Part shown: positions 1 to 6,382 of the stretch, one piece after another
Position numbering within the stretch: position 1 is the first letter of the stretch
Layout: the number at the start of each line of letters is the position of its first letter
NCBI GenBank assembly: GCA_910584045.1
Contig: CAJTYO010000037.1
Coordinates: 1-26,145, forward strand
From: an uncultured Oscillospiraceae bacterium
GTDB lineage: Bacteria; Bacillota; Clostridia; Oscillospirales; Oscillospiraceae
Length of the DNA: 26,145 nucleotides
Direction of reading: 5' to 3'
Position numbers and translations under genes: made by a program
The notes under the pieces: generated by a model
Databases searched by the model: none
What the model was told of the DNA's origin: nothing
What the model saw: only the letters and a program-made list of their open reading frames with translations

Positions 1-2
1 GA

Positions 3-137
3 AAGGAAGCGGAAGCACAGACCGCTTTTGAGATTTACCGGGAGATCATCAAGGATATCAGCTTATCGTCCATGGTTTCCCTGCTCTATGTCCTGCGCTT
101 TGGCTCCGGGGCGGCTGTAGACAGATTTTTCGATTAG
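3..137 (+). CDS. C-terminal tail of an unknown protein (cut by window edge)
   Basis: The frame is open from the first bases to a TAG stop and encodes 44 residues that read like real protein: an acidic/basic helix (KEAEAQTAFEIYREIIKD) followed by a hydrophobic stretch and the ending GAAVDRFFD. The start lies outside the window, so the full length is unknown. I do not recognise the family. The 3' end overlaps the convergent minus-strand gene ending at 63, an unusual arrangement that suggests either a junction between pieces of a mobile element or that one of the two frames is not expressed. The setting (gene-poor DNA with inverted repeats to the right) suggests an integrative element remnant, which is inference only. 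Confidence 0.4.
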   Translation, partial: KEAEAQTAFEIYREIIKDISLSSMVSLLYVLRFGSGAAVDRFFD

Positions 138-278
138 TCCGTCTTTGCAGTAAGATTGAACGCGCTTTTCTCGCAAAAATCTCCCTAGCTGCTCCCGGCT
201 GACGTAGCCACAACGAGCCAAGGCAGACAGGGCGTTTTTGTCGCGGGGATAGAGGGTAGTGATGCGCTTCTTGGCGAT
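63..278 (-). CDS. Truncated HTH-like accessory protein, apparent ATC start
   Basis: Reading the minus strand from 278 gives 71 residues rich in a basic, helical, winged-helix-like pattern (KKRITTLYPRDKNALSALA, then a second helix containing YVSREQLGRFL and a turn ending GLIEKSVYSRPGAK). A textbook AAAGGAGG Shine-Dalgarno lies at about 287-295, 8 bases before the ATC codon at 278-276. No ATG, GTG or TTG is available in frame, because an upstream TGA closes the frame. The protein stops soon after the RPGAK segment with low-complexity residues, so it looks truncated or fused to foreign sequence. From its pattern I would place it among short DNA-binding proteins of clostridial integrative elements, but I cannot name the family. 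It may be a pseudogene. Confidence 0.4.
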   Translation of the reverse strand: MAKKRITTLYPRDKNALSALARCGYVSREQLGRFLREKRVQSYCKDGLIEKSVYSRPGAKAQDIEQGNHGR

Positions 279-603
279 GGGGATTACCTCCTTTGCAGGT
301 CAGCGGGTTTCCTACCCCGGCAGGGGTCGAGCGGAGGGGCGGAAATCGTAAGGCTTGCGAAGCAAACCGTGAAGCGATTTCCGCGCAGTGGACGTGGGAG
401 CGTTCCGGGTCCTCCTGACGGCGAGGGCCGGCATGGGGGAACTGGGACGCGGCCCGGTCAAGCCGCAGGGACCGCAACGACAGTTGTGGGGCCTGTGACG
501 CAGAGCGGGACGGATACCCCGCAGCGAGACCCCCACTCCCGTTCTGCAATCACTTCGGCGTCATCCTTGCGGAGACTTTGGAGCTGCGTGTACACTGGCA
601 CCT

Positions 604-681
604 CTCCCGCTACAGAACCACCTGGGGCCATCCCAAAATTGTGCAATCGGGAGGGGCCCCCAGGTGGAGGCGGGGCGGGAG
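604..681. repeat. Long interrupted inverted repeat (possible oriT-like hairpin)
   Basis: The arm at 618-634 (CCACCTGGGGCCATCCC) pairs almost completely with the arm at 649-667 (GGGAGGGGCCCCCAGGTGG). A second outer pair, CTCCCGC at 604-610 with GCGGGAG at 675-681, extends the structure. The central loop is AT-rich (about 635-648). There is no T-run on either side, so it is not a simple terminator. A role as a transfer origin or recombinase site is a guess from its form and setting. Confidence 0.5.
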
Positions 682-807
682 AAGCCGCCATTTATCGCAC
701 AACTGTACTGTATGAAAAAGCGAAAAAAGTATTAAGGGACGCAAAAGAGCAAAAATAAGTCCTCCAGAGGGTGCAGCTCTACTGTATCCTCCAGGGGACT
801 TGCGGCG

Positions 808-842
808 ATAGCGCCACCGGCGCTATTGCCTATATTGGCAAT
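808..842. repeat. Two adjacent short palindromes
   Basis: ATAGCGCC (808-815) and GGCGCTAT (819-826) form a perfect eight-base inverted repeat around a three-base centre. ATTGCC (825-830) and GGCAAT (837-842) form a second one that shares two bases with the first. This tandem arrangement resembles protein-binding operator or recombination-core DNA, but no neighbouring gene explains it. Confidence 0.4.
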
Positions 843-1235
843 ATGAACAAAACGCCCCAGACGGGGATATAGCTCGGCTACATCCGTCCGGGACAGAGAA
901 CGCCGCAGACACCGCCCTGGGCGGCATTGCGGGTTGAACCTCCAGCAACAACTGTACTCATTTGTTTCAAAAACCTGCAATTTGGGATAGATTAGGTAAC
1001 ATCTATTCGCCTTGAAATGAAGCTTTTATTTTTGATTGAGTGCATCTGCGCAACTATTGTTGTTACCCTTTTTCCCTTGTTTTTTCCCTTAAGCAGTTAA
1101 TTTCTGATAGCGTTAGGCATGAACAGGCGTGAGAACGGAGTGCCGGAAACCATTGCAAATACAGGTATTGGGGATTAGGCGTGATTACCTGACAGATACG
1201 CCTGTTAAATATAAGGAAGCGATTTGGTCTGGCAT

Positions 1236-1266
1236 AAAAAATGACCAGCAGGATTGCCTGCTGGCC
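1236..1266 (-). terminator. Intrinsic terminator of the DUF1413/HTH unit
   Basis: On the minus strand a perfect eight-base stem, CCAGCAGG with CCTGCTGG (1245-1252 and 1257-1264) around a four-base loop, is followed by a T-run (the A-run at 1236-1241 on the plus strand). It lies just past the stop codon of the 67-residue gene ending at 1278. Confidence 0.75.
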
Positions 1267-1277
1267 GGCGTTGTTTC

Positions 1278-1478
1278 TTACAAGTACATAATGCTGTGAG
1301 GTTTGTTTGGAATGATGTTAATACTTTGTTCGCAGCATTTCATACAGCTGATGTTACCGCTGATACGCTGTTTTGTGGTGTTGAAGCGCTTCGCAAATAA
1401 AGTAATTATCTCACGAGTTTCTTGCCTGCCATTAGCATGAATATACTTTTCGATAGCCCGTCTGATTTGATAGTTCAT
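1278..1478 (-). CDS. Small HTH-like protein (second gene of accessory unit)
   Basis: The frame encodes about 67 residues from the ATG at 1478; an AGAAAGGA ribosome binding site about 9 bases upstream favours this start over the ATG three codons earlier, which touches the binding site itself. The N-terminal half (QIRRAIEKYIHANGRQETRE) is helical and the segment ITLFAKRFNTTKQRISGNIS looks like a DNA-binding helix-turn-helix. The C-terminal part contains a CxxCC cluster (CMKCC) that could bind metal. It starts 20 bases after the RHH/DUF1413-like gene and shares its promoter and terminator, so the two are probably one operon. Its AT-rich composition contrasts with the GC-rich core genes, a sign of acquisition by transfer. 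I do not recognise a named family. Confidence 0.55.
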   Translation of the reverse strand: MNYQIRRAIEKYIHANGRQETREIITLFAKRFNTTKQRISGNISCMKCCEQSINIIPNKPHSIMYL

Positions 1479-1498
1479 ATGCAGCATTCCTTTCTGTT

Positions 1499-1852
1499 TT
1501 AATTGGTTCCTTCGTAAGAGTAAATCTCACGACGGATTTTTTTATCGAAACCGTGAGCTCTGATTCCAAGTTCGTTGTGTTCGGAGATGTAATTAAAGAA
1601 GTTCTTTCCGAAGACGCCAGCCATTCCTCTTTCCAAGGTCCAAGAATCTCCATACAGGTCGGGAAGAGAGAATGTCTTGTGTTTGTAATCACCATTCTGA
1701 ACGCGACGAACAGCTTCTTCGACAGTAAATATTGTATTAAGGTCGAACAACTTGTATCGAATGTAATCCTGCATCGTCATTCCGTTGTTTTCTGCAGATG
1801 CTTCAAGTTTGCTATAGTACTCATCATTCAATGAAAATTTGATTGTAGGCAT
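1499..1852 (-). CDS. Ribbon-helix-helix-like protein with DUF1413-like C-terminal domain
   Basis: The ATG at 1852 (117 residues) is chosen because GGAGGA lies 7 bases upstream of it; the ATG five codons earlier overlaps the binding site. Residues 1-45 follow an Arc/MetJ-type pattern: a beta strand PTIKFSLND, then helices (YYSKLEASAENNGMTMQDYI). Residues 60-117 carry the pattern FSLPDLYGDSW, LERGMAGVFGKNFFNYI and a final IRREIYSYEG, which I associate with the DUF1413 family (remembered pattern, not searched). Proteins of this build commonly bind DNA and repress their own promoters, and direct repeats flank the promoter just upstream. It leads a two-gene AT-rich operon. An antitoxin-like role is possible, but no toxin is recognised. 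Confidence 0.65.
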   Translation of the reverse strand: MPTIKFSLNDEYYSKLEASAENNGMTMQDYIRYKLFDLNTIFTVEEAVRRVQNGDYKHKTFSLPDLYGDSWTLERGMAGVFGKNFFNYISEHNELGIRAHGFDKKIRREIYSYEGTN

Positions 1853-1898
1853 AACCGGTTCCTCCATATTAATTTAACGTCTGCAATCAAGAACTTTC

Positions 1899-1935
1899 GC
1901 ATTCAGGTCCCTGTATGTTCATAATAGCATTCAGG
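1899..1935. repeat. Direct repeats flanking the -10 box (candidate operator)
   Basis: GCATTCAGG occurs at 1899-1907 and again at 1927-1935, 28 bases apart, on either side of the -10 element at 1921-1926. Spaced direct repeats over a promoter are typical operators of ribbon-helix-helix repressors, which fits the first gene of this unit regulating itself (inference). Confidence 0.5.
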
Positions 1936-1949
1936 GCCACAAATGTCAA
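1921..1949 (-). promoter_or_regulatory. Consensus sigma-A promoter for the DUF1413/HTH unit
   Basis: Read on the minus strand, a perfect -35 TTGACA (1949-1944) and a -10 TATTAT (1926-1921) are separated by exactly 17 bases. It lies about 70 bases upstream of the ATG at 1852. An A/T-rich tract (about 1961-1975) sits just upstream and could act as an UP element. Confidence 0.8.
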
Positions 1950-2086
1950 TAGCTTAAAGTCAAAAAAATTTTTGAAACACCGGAATTCACCCTCACAAAT
2001 CCCCTTAGGAATTTGATACTTTTACAGCCAGCCAAATACAGAAGCATCATCATACGGCGAATCAAAACGCAACACCTGCAAAATTC

Positions 2087-2120
2087 AAAGCCGGCGCAGA
2101 TCAATCTCTGCACCGGCTTT
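2087..2120 (-). terminator. Terminator downstream of the DMT transporter
   Basis: AAAGCCGG (2087-2094) pairs with CCGGCTTT (2113-2120), and the stem continues inward with one mismatch around a short loop. On the minus strand it follows the transporter stop at 2141 and is succeeded by a T-rich stretch (TTTGAATTTTG). T-rich sequence also follows on the plus strand, so it may work both ways and insulate the accessory unit to the left. Confidence 0.7.
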
Positions 2121-2140
2121 GGATTCTATTTTCCCGGCGT

Positions 2141-3049
2141 TTACAGGTCAAATACACCCATAATAAAGATGCCGGCAACAATCAAAAGGATCATGCCGTA
2201 GTGCTTCCACGACAGCTTCTCCTTCAAAAAGATTCTGCTCCACAGAACGGACGCCGCGCAGTAGGAGGAGATAATGGGCGCGGACATAGCCAGATGCTCC
2301 GTATCGGCGATGGCATAGATGTAGGCGAACTGTCCGGCGGTCTCAAAAACCGCGCCGGCATACTTGGGGGCCTCCATTTTGGGGATCAGCCGGTCTTTTT
2401 TGATAACCACCGTGTAGACAAAGCACACCGCCGCCGCAAACAGAAAGGTCAGCTCATAGGCCACATTGGCGCTGTCCTCATTCAGCGTCTCCAGCACCCG
2501 GTTGTCGGCAAAGGTACCCGCCGCGTCCAGCACGCAGTAAGCCACCGGCAAAGCCAGCGCCACCCAGCTCTTGGCATACTTGTAGTTGCCCGCCTCCTGA
2601 CGGGCGGAGCGGAGCTCCGCGTCCTCGGTGGAATCCACCACGCCCAGGCCGATAGCCCCCGCGCACACCAGCGCCACTGCAAACAGCGCCAGCGGGGAGT
2701 AGTCGTCCGCTCCCACGAAAATCAGGGTCAGCACCGCCACCAGCGCTCCGGAGGAATTGCAGATGGGCGAGGACACGCTCAGCTCAATGTACCGCAGGCC
2801 CAGATACCCCAGGGCCATGGACAGGATGTACAGGATGGACACCGGCAAATACGTGAGGATAATGGACAGATTAATCTCCACGCCCCCCACGAAGACCTCG
2901 AAGCAGGCGTGAAGTCCCATGACCACGCCCACGGCGATGACCATTTTCAAGTGGCTGTATTGATCCGAGGCATCCCGACAGCCAATTTTAGAAAACAGGT
3001 CCGATCCGCTCCAACACAGCAGCGCAATCAGCGCAAGCCAAAACCACAT
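2141..3049 (-). CDS. DMT-superfamily transporter (EamA-like)
   Basis: The 302-residue protein is hydrophobic throughout, with about ten membrane segments beginning MWFWLALIALLCWSGSDLFS, and has the two-half repeat of EamA/drug-metabolite transporters: the first half ends near residue 140, then a short charged loop (STEDAELRSARQEAGNYKYA) precedes the second half starting SWVALALPVAYCVLD. Length matches the family. The protein would sit in the cytoplasmic membrane, and the substrate cannot be told from sequence. AAGGAG about 10 bases before the ATG supports the start. It lies 95 bases after the PLP enzyme gene in the same direction, so export or import of an amino acid or a product of that enzyme is a reasonable guess. 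An 11-base palindrome touches its ribosome binding site. Confidence 0.85.
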   Translation of the reverse strand: MWFWLALIALLCWSGSDLFSKIGCRDASDQYSHLKMVIAVGVVMGLHACFEVFVGGVEINLSIILTYLPVSILYILSMALGYLGLRYIELSVSSPICNSSGALVAVLTLIFVGADDYSPLALFAVALVCAGAIGLGVVDSTEDAELRSARQEAGNYKYAKSWVALALPVAYCVLDAAGTFADNRVLETLNEDSANVAYELTFLFAAAVCFVYTVVIKKDRLIPKMEAPKYAGAVFETAGQFAYIYAIADTEHLAMSAPIISSYCAASVLWSRIFLKEKLSWKHYGMILLIVAGIFIMGVFDL

Positions 3050-3064
3050 AGAATTTTTCTCTCC

Positions 3065-3101
3065 TTACACATTTTTATTTGTAGAAACTCAAAATGTGTA
3101 A
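3065..3101. repeat. Perfect 11-base inverted repeat at the transporter ribosome binding site
   Basis: TTACACATTTT (3065-3075) and AAAATGTGTAA (3091-3101) are exact inverted copies separated by 15 bases. On the minus strand the second-read arm runs directly into the Shine-Dalgarno (TGTGTAAGGAG), so the structure could be an operator or an RNA hairpin that influences translation of the transporter. There is no T-run to make it a terminator. Confidence 0.6.
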
Positions 3102-3144
3102 GGCGGCGGTCTCCGACGGTAGAAGTGGTTGGGACGCAAATCCA

Positions 3145-4425
3145 TCATAGCTCAGCTAATCCCCGATCCACCATCTTCTGTAGGGACAGCAGGATGCCCA
3201 GCTTAGCGTGATGCCAGGTGAGGCCCCCCTGGAAGTAGACGGCATAAGGCGGCCGTATGGGTCCGTCGGCGCTCAGCTCGATACTGCTGCCCTGGACAAA
3301 GGTTCCGGCCGCCATGATGACCTGACTGTCATAGCCGGGCATATCCCCGGGAACGGGGGCGGCGAAGCTGTCCACCGGGGCCGCCGCCTGGATGCCCGCA
3401 CAGAAGGCGCACATGGCCGCCTCACTGCCCAGCTCCACGGCCTGGATGATATCACTCCGCGCCTCGCTCCCGCCGGGGATGCAGCGAAATCCCAGCCCCT
3501 CATAGAGGTTGGCGGCAAAAATCGCACCCTTCAACGCCCCCGCCGTCACCGCAGGGGCCAGAAAGAACCCCTGGTAAAAAGCGGGCAGCAAACCCAGATT
3601 GGCTCCCACCTCCTGCCCCAGCCCGGGGGCTGAGAGGCGGTAGGCACAGCGGTCCACACAGGTCTTGGTCCCGCAGATATAGCCGCCGATGGGCGCCAGC
3701 CCGCCGCCGGGGTTTTTGATAAGGCTGCCCACCACCATATCGGCCCCTACGTCGGAGGGCTCGACCACATCCACGAACTCCCCGTAGCAGTTGTCCACCA
3801 TGCAGATCACATCCGGCTTCACACGCTTGCAGAAGTCGATGAGCTCCCCGATCTGCCCCACGGAGAAGGAGGGCCGGGTGGCATAGCCCTTACTGCGCTG
3901 GATGGTAACCAGCTTCGTTTTGGGCGTAATGGCGGCACGGATGGCCTCGTAGTCGAAGGTCCCGCCGGGCCTCAGACCGGCCTGCCGGTAGGACACGCCG
4001 TACTCCGCCAGGGAGCAGGGCGACGGACGAATGCCGATGACCTCCTGAAGGGTGTCATAGGGCAGTCCCACCGGGGAGAGCAGCTCGTCCCCGGGCAGCA
4101 GATTAGCGGACAGGGCCACGGTCAGTGCATGGGTGCCGCACGTGATCTGAGGCCGCACCAGGGCGGCCTCGGTGTGAAACACGTCGGCATAGACTTTTTC
4201 CAGCCTCTCCCGGCCGTCGTCGTCATAGCCGTAACCGGTGGTCGCGGCAAAATGATTCGCGCCGATCCGGTTCTTCTGCATCGCCAGCAGAACTTTTGCC
4301 TGATTGGCCTCCGCAGTCCGGTCGATGGCACGAAAGCGGTCCGCCAGGCGCTCCAGCACAGCTTCTCCTCTCTCATAAACCTGTTTGCCAAGGCCCATCT
4401 GCTCATATATTCCCAGCAAATTCAT
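3145..4425 (-). CDS. Methionine gamma-lyase family PLP enzyme (YnbB/aluminium-resistance type)
   Basis: The 426-residue protein has the layout of the large PLP-dependent family annotated as methionine gamma-lyase-like or aluminium resistance protein. A glycine-rich substrate/cofactor segment lies near residues 60-75 (TTGYGYDDDGRERLE) and the phosphate-binding region QITCGTHALTVAL near 93-105. The PLP-contacting aspartate is D211 in MVDNCYGEF, and the probable Schiff-base lysine K237 is in GSLIKNPGGG. Length and both catalytic segments are intact. The true reaction of this family is poorly settled; carbon-sulfur lyase activity on cysteine or methionine derivatives is inferred from the fold. 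The ATG is preceded by GAGGA and by a good promoter. It heads a probable two-gene transcript with the DMT transporter. Confidence 0.88.
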   Translation of the reverse strand: MNLLGIYEQMGLGKQVYERGEAVLERLADRFRAIDRTAEANQAKVLLAMQKNRIGANHFAATTGYGYDDDGRERLEKVYADVFHTEAALVRPQITCGTHALTVALSANLLPGDELLSPVGLPYDTLQEVIGIRPSPCSLAEYGVSYRQAGLRPGGTFDYEAIRAAITPKTKLVTIQRSKGYATRPSFSVGQIGELIDFCKRVKPDVICMVDNCYGEFVDVVEPSDVGADMVVGSLIKNPGGGLAPIGGYICGTKTCVDRCAYRLSAPGLGQEVGANLGLLPAFYQGFFLAPAVTAGALKGAIFAANLYEGLGFRCIPGGSEARSDIIQAVELGSEAAMCAFCAGIQAAAPVDSFAAPVPGDMPGYDSQVIMAAGTFVQGSSIELSADGPIRPPYAVYFQGGLTWHHAKLGILLSLQKMVDRGLAEL

Positions 4426-4467
4426 CGTGAATTCCTCGCTTTAAAAACTTCACAAAATGCCTGGAAA

Positions 4468-4496
4468 AGTGTACCACGGATTGGCATAGATTGCAA
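4468..4496 (-). promoter_or_regulatory. Sigma-A promoter for the PLP enzyme gene
   Basis: On the minus strand TTGCAA (4496-4491) and TACACT (4473-4468) are separated by 17 bases, about 40 bases before the ATG at 4425. The -35 matches TTGACA in four positions and the -10 matches TATAAT in four. Confidence 0.6.
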
Positions 4497-4566
4497 GCAG
4501 TTTCTTTTGTGCTGCCGCGGTGAAAAAAGAAATCCTCAAAATGTTCGAAAAGCCGTCATCTTCCTA

Positions 4567-4595
4567 TTGAAAAATGGGTTGGTTTGACATAATAT
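4567..4595 (+). promoter_or_regulatory. Sigma-A promoter for rsmD-coaD
   Basis: TTGAAA (4567-4572) and TAATAT (4590-4595) are separated by exactly 17 bases. The start of transcription would fall near 4602, leaving a leader of about 225 bases before the rsmD ATG. Confidence 0.65.
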
Positions 4596-4612
4596 AGAGA
4601 AGAAGCATTTTG

Positions 4613-4770
4613 CCCCTGCCGCCAGGCGGCGGCGTTAATCTTTCGTTTTGATTGCAGGGGCGGGCCGTGCCAGCCCGCTATTATCGAGCCGTCACGGGGC
4701 GGATTCTATCCGCCCCGCAGGTCTAAACTCGTTTTTACCTGCTTTTGCCGCAGGCAAGAGCAGACCCCAG
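4613..4770 (+). promoter_or_regulatory. Hairpin-rich leader upstream of rsmD
   Basis: Between promoter and gene there are at least three stems: CCCCTGC/GCAGGGG (4613-4619 with 4654-4660, enclosing a GCC/GGC-rich inner stem), GCGGGC/GCCCGC (4660-4665 with 4673-4678), and a ten-base stem CGGGGCGGAT/ATCCGCCCCG (4695-4704 with 4708-4717). The last is followed after 13 bases by TTTTT, so it could terminate or attenuate. No known riboswitch pattern was recognised. Confidence 0.45.
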
Positions 4771-4828
4771 GGGCCTGCCTCGGGGTATTAAAAGAAGAAT
4801 CCATCCAAAAGAAGTAAGGAGAAATAAA

Positions 4829-5383
4829 ATGCGCGTAATAACAGGCGCCGCCCGCGGGCGGCGATTAAAAGAGCTGGAGGGCTATGAAACGAGACCCACC
4901 ACCGACCGGGTCAAGGAGGGCATGTTCAATATCATCCAATTCGACATAGAGGGCCGAAAGGTCCTCGACCTCTTCGCCGGGACAGGCCAGCTGGGCATTG
5001 AGGCTCTCAGCCGCGGCGCAGCCAGCGCCGTCTTTGTGGAACATCGGCGGGAGACCGCCGCCCTCATCCGGGACAACCTGAAGCTCACCGGCCTGGGCGG
5101 ATGCGCCCAGGTGGTCTGCGGAGAGGTTCTAGCCTATCTCTCCTCCGCCAGAGAAAAATTCGACCTCATCTTTATTGATCCCCCATACGCCGCCAACCTC
5201 TGGGAAAATACCATAAATACCATTTCCCGATTTGACATTTTGTCGAACCATGGTATAATAGTCAGTGAATCACCTGTGGAGCAGGACATGCCCCTCCTCT
5301 CCCCCCCCTATCTCCTCCACCGGAGCTACCGCTACGGAAAAACCAAAATCACTACCTACCACCGGGAGGAGAGCGAGCTATGA
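4829..5383 (+). CDS. rsmD: 16S rRNA (guanine966-N2)-methyltransferase RsmD
   Basis: RsmD methylates N2 of G966 in 16S rRNA during small-subunit assembly, using S-adenosylmethionine, in the cytoplasm. The 184-residue protein opens with the family signature MRVITGAARGRRL, followed by TRPTTDRVKEGMFN, the SAM-binding motif VLDLFAGTGQLGIEALSRGA, and the catalytic DPPY in FIDPPYAANL. Length is typical. The ATG at 4829 is chosen because AAGGAG sits 7 bases upstream and homologues begin at this motif; a longer in-frame start at 4745 has no binding site. Its last four bases overlap the coaD start (ATGA), giving translational coupling. The rsmD-coaD pair is a common bacterial arrangement. Confidence 0.95.
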   Translation: MRVITGAARGRRLKELEGYETRPTTDRVKEGMFNIIQFDIEGRKVLDLFAGTGQLGIEALSRGAASAVFVEHRRETAALIRDNLKLTGLGGCAQVVCGEVLAYLSSAREKFDLIFIDPPYAANLWENTINTISRFDILSNHGIIVSESPVEQDMPLLSPPYLLHRSYRYGKTKITTYHREESEL

Positions 5384-5865
5384 GAACCGCCGTCTGTCCG
5401 GGCAGCTTCGACCCTGTCACCGTGGGGCATCTGGACCTGGTGGAGCGTGCCGCCGCCATCTTTGACAAGGTTATCGTCTGTGTCATGGTCAACAGTGAAA
5501 AGCGCCCCATGTTCTCCTCGGACGAGCGTCTGGCGCTGATCCGCGCCGCCATTGCCCACCTCCCCAACGCCGAGGCTGAGGTCTGGAGCGGCCTTCTGGC
5601 GGACTTCGCCCGGCAGCGCGGGGCCTGCGCCCTGGTCAAGGGCGTCCGGGGCAGCGTGGACTTCGACTGGGAGATGCAGCTGGCCCAGATCAACCGGGAC
5701 CTCCTCCCCCAGCTGGACACCGTCCTCCTCCCCGCCCGGCCCGAGCACCTGCATATCAGCTCCACCATGGCGCGGGAGATGCTCCGCTACCGGCAGCCGC
5801 CGGAACCCTATATCCCCTCCGGCGCGTTGGACGCCCTCAACAGGATCAGACAAGGAAAGGTATGA
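5380..5865 (+). CDS. coaD: Phosphopantetheine adenylyltransferase CoaD
   Basis: CoaD transfers AMP from ATP to 4'-phosphopantetheine, the penultimate step of coenzyme A synthesis, in the cytoplasm. The 161-residue protein has the nucleotidyltransferase motif CPGSFDPVTVGHLDLV at residues 6-21 (a TxGH signature), the KGVRG substrate loop followed by DFDWEMQLAQINRDL, and the second ATP motif LHISSTMAREML (the usual ISSTxxR-like site). Length matches bacterial CoaD. Its ATG overlaps the rsmD stop by four bases. The coiled-coil gene follows after 7 bases, so the three form one operon. Confidence 0.95.
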   Translation: MRTAVCPGSFDPVTVGHLDLVERAAAIFDKVIVCVMVNSEKRPMFSSDERLALIRAAIAHLPNAEAEVWSGLLADFARQRGACALVKGVRGSVDFDWEMQLAQINRDLLPQLDTVLLPARPEHLHISSTMAREMLRYRQPPEPYIPSGALDALNRIRQGKV

Positions 5866-5872
5866 CTGCACT

Positions 5873-6382
5873 ATGGCAAACGATGTTTTCTATTTGATAG
5901 ACCAGCTCTACGAGATGATCGACGGCGCAAAGGGCGTGGTCCTCTCCCAGGACAAGTGCATCATCGTCCGGGACGAGGCACTGGAAATGCTGGAACAGCT
6001 GCGGGGCGAGCTGCCCGCTGAGCTGAAAAAAGCCCAGGATCTGATCCGCCGCCGGGACGAGTATGTGGAGGAGGCTAAAAAGGAGGCCGACCGCATCCGC
6101 CGTCAGGCGGAGCTGGACGCTAAAACCATCGTGGGCGAGAGCGAGATCGCACGGGTGGCCCGGGACAAGGCCCGGGATATGGTCACCCAGGCCAACGACC
6201 GCTCCAAGGCCATTATCAGCGTCGCCAACGAATACACCGACGACGCCCTGCGCCGCACGGAGGAGGCCATCCAACAAGCCCTTGAGGAGGTTCGGGAGTC
6301 CCGCGCCCGGTTCCGCGCCGTCTCCCGGGAAAAGCTTCAGTCCCAGCAGGTCCGCGCAGAAGAACAAACCGGCGCAAAATAA
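5873..6382 (+). CDS. Coiled-coil protein with ATP-synthase-B-like pattern, function unknown
   Basis: The 169-residue product begins MANDVFYLIDQLYEMIDGAK, has a possible regulatory segment VVLSQDKCIIVRDEALEML, and then is nearly all charged heptad-like helix to about residue 155 (KKEADRIRRQAELDAKTIV and so on), resembling F0F1 subunit b or V-type subunit E stalk helices. There is no membrane segment. AAGGAAAGG lies 11 bases upstream of the ATG at 5873. It follows coaD by 7 bases. Similar proteins downstream of coaD in clostridia are usually labelled 'ATPase' or hypothetical. A scaffolding or envelope role is speculation; it is not an ATPase on visible motifs (no Walker A). Confidence 0.8.
   Translation: MANDVFYLIDQLYEMIDGAKGVVLSQDKCIIVRDEALEMLEQLRGELPAELKKAQDLIRRRDEYVEEAKKEADRIRRQAELDAKTIVGESEIARVARDKARDMVTQANDRSKAIISVANEYTDDALRRTEEAIQQALEEVRESRARFRAVSREKLQSQQVRAEEQTGAK

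Larger units (their letters stand above)
279..1235. other. Gene-poor accessory region with inverted repeats
   Basis: About 950 bases without a convincing gene. The left half is GC-rich and carries a long interrupted inverted repeat at 604-681. Two adjacent short palindromes lie at 808-842, and the ten-base repeat CAACTGTACT occurs at 700-709 and 949-958. From about 980 to 1235 the DNA turns AT-rich and holds only short dispersed repeats. Open frames exist on both strands, including an 82-codon minus-strand frame at 732-980, but none has a good ribosome binding site and their compositions look like chance. The region could be a transfer origin or the end of an integrative element. Confidence 0.4.

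Noticed and set aside
369..758. A 129-codon plus-strand frame
   Set aside because: Its translation is Pro/Gly/Thr-rich with no binding site, and the long inverted repeat lies inside it.
732..980. An 82-codon minus-strand frame
   Set aside because: It covers palindromic DNA, lacks a good binding site and shows no family resemblance; kept only as part of the gene-poor region.
2201..3211. A 336-codon plus-strand frame
   Set aside because: It is antisense to the DMT transporter and rich in Gln, His and Arg, as expected for a shadow.
4745..4828. Longer rsmD start at 4745
   Set aside because: It lies in the structured leader, has no binding site and adds residues not seen in the family.
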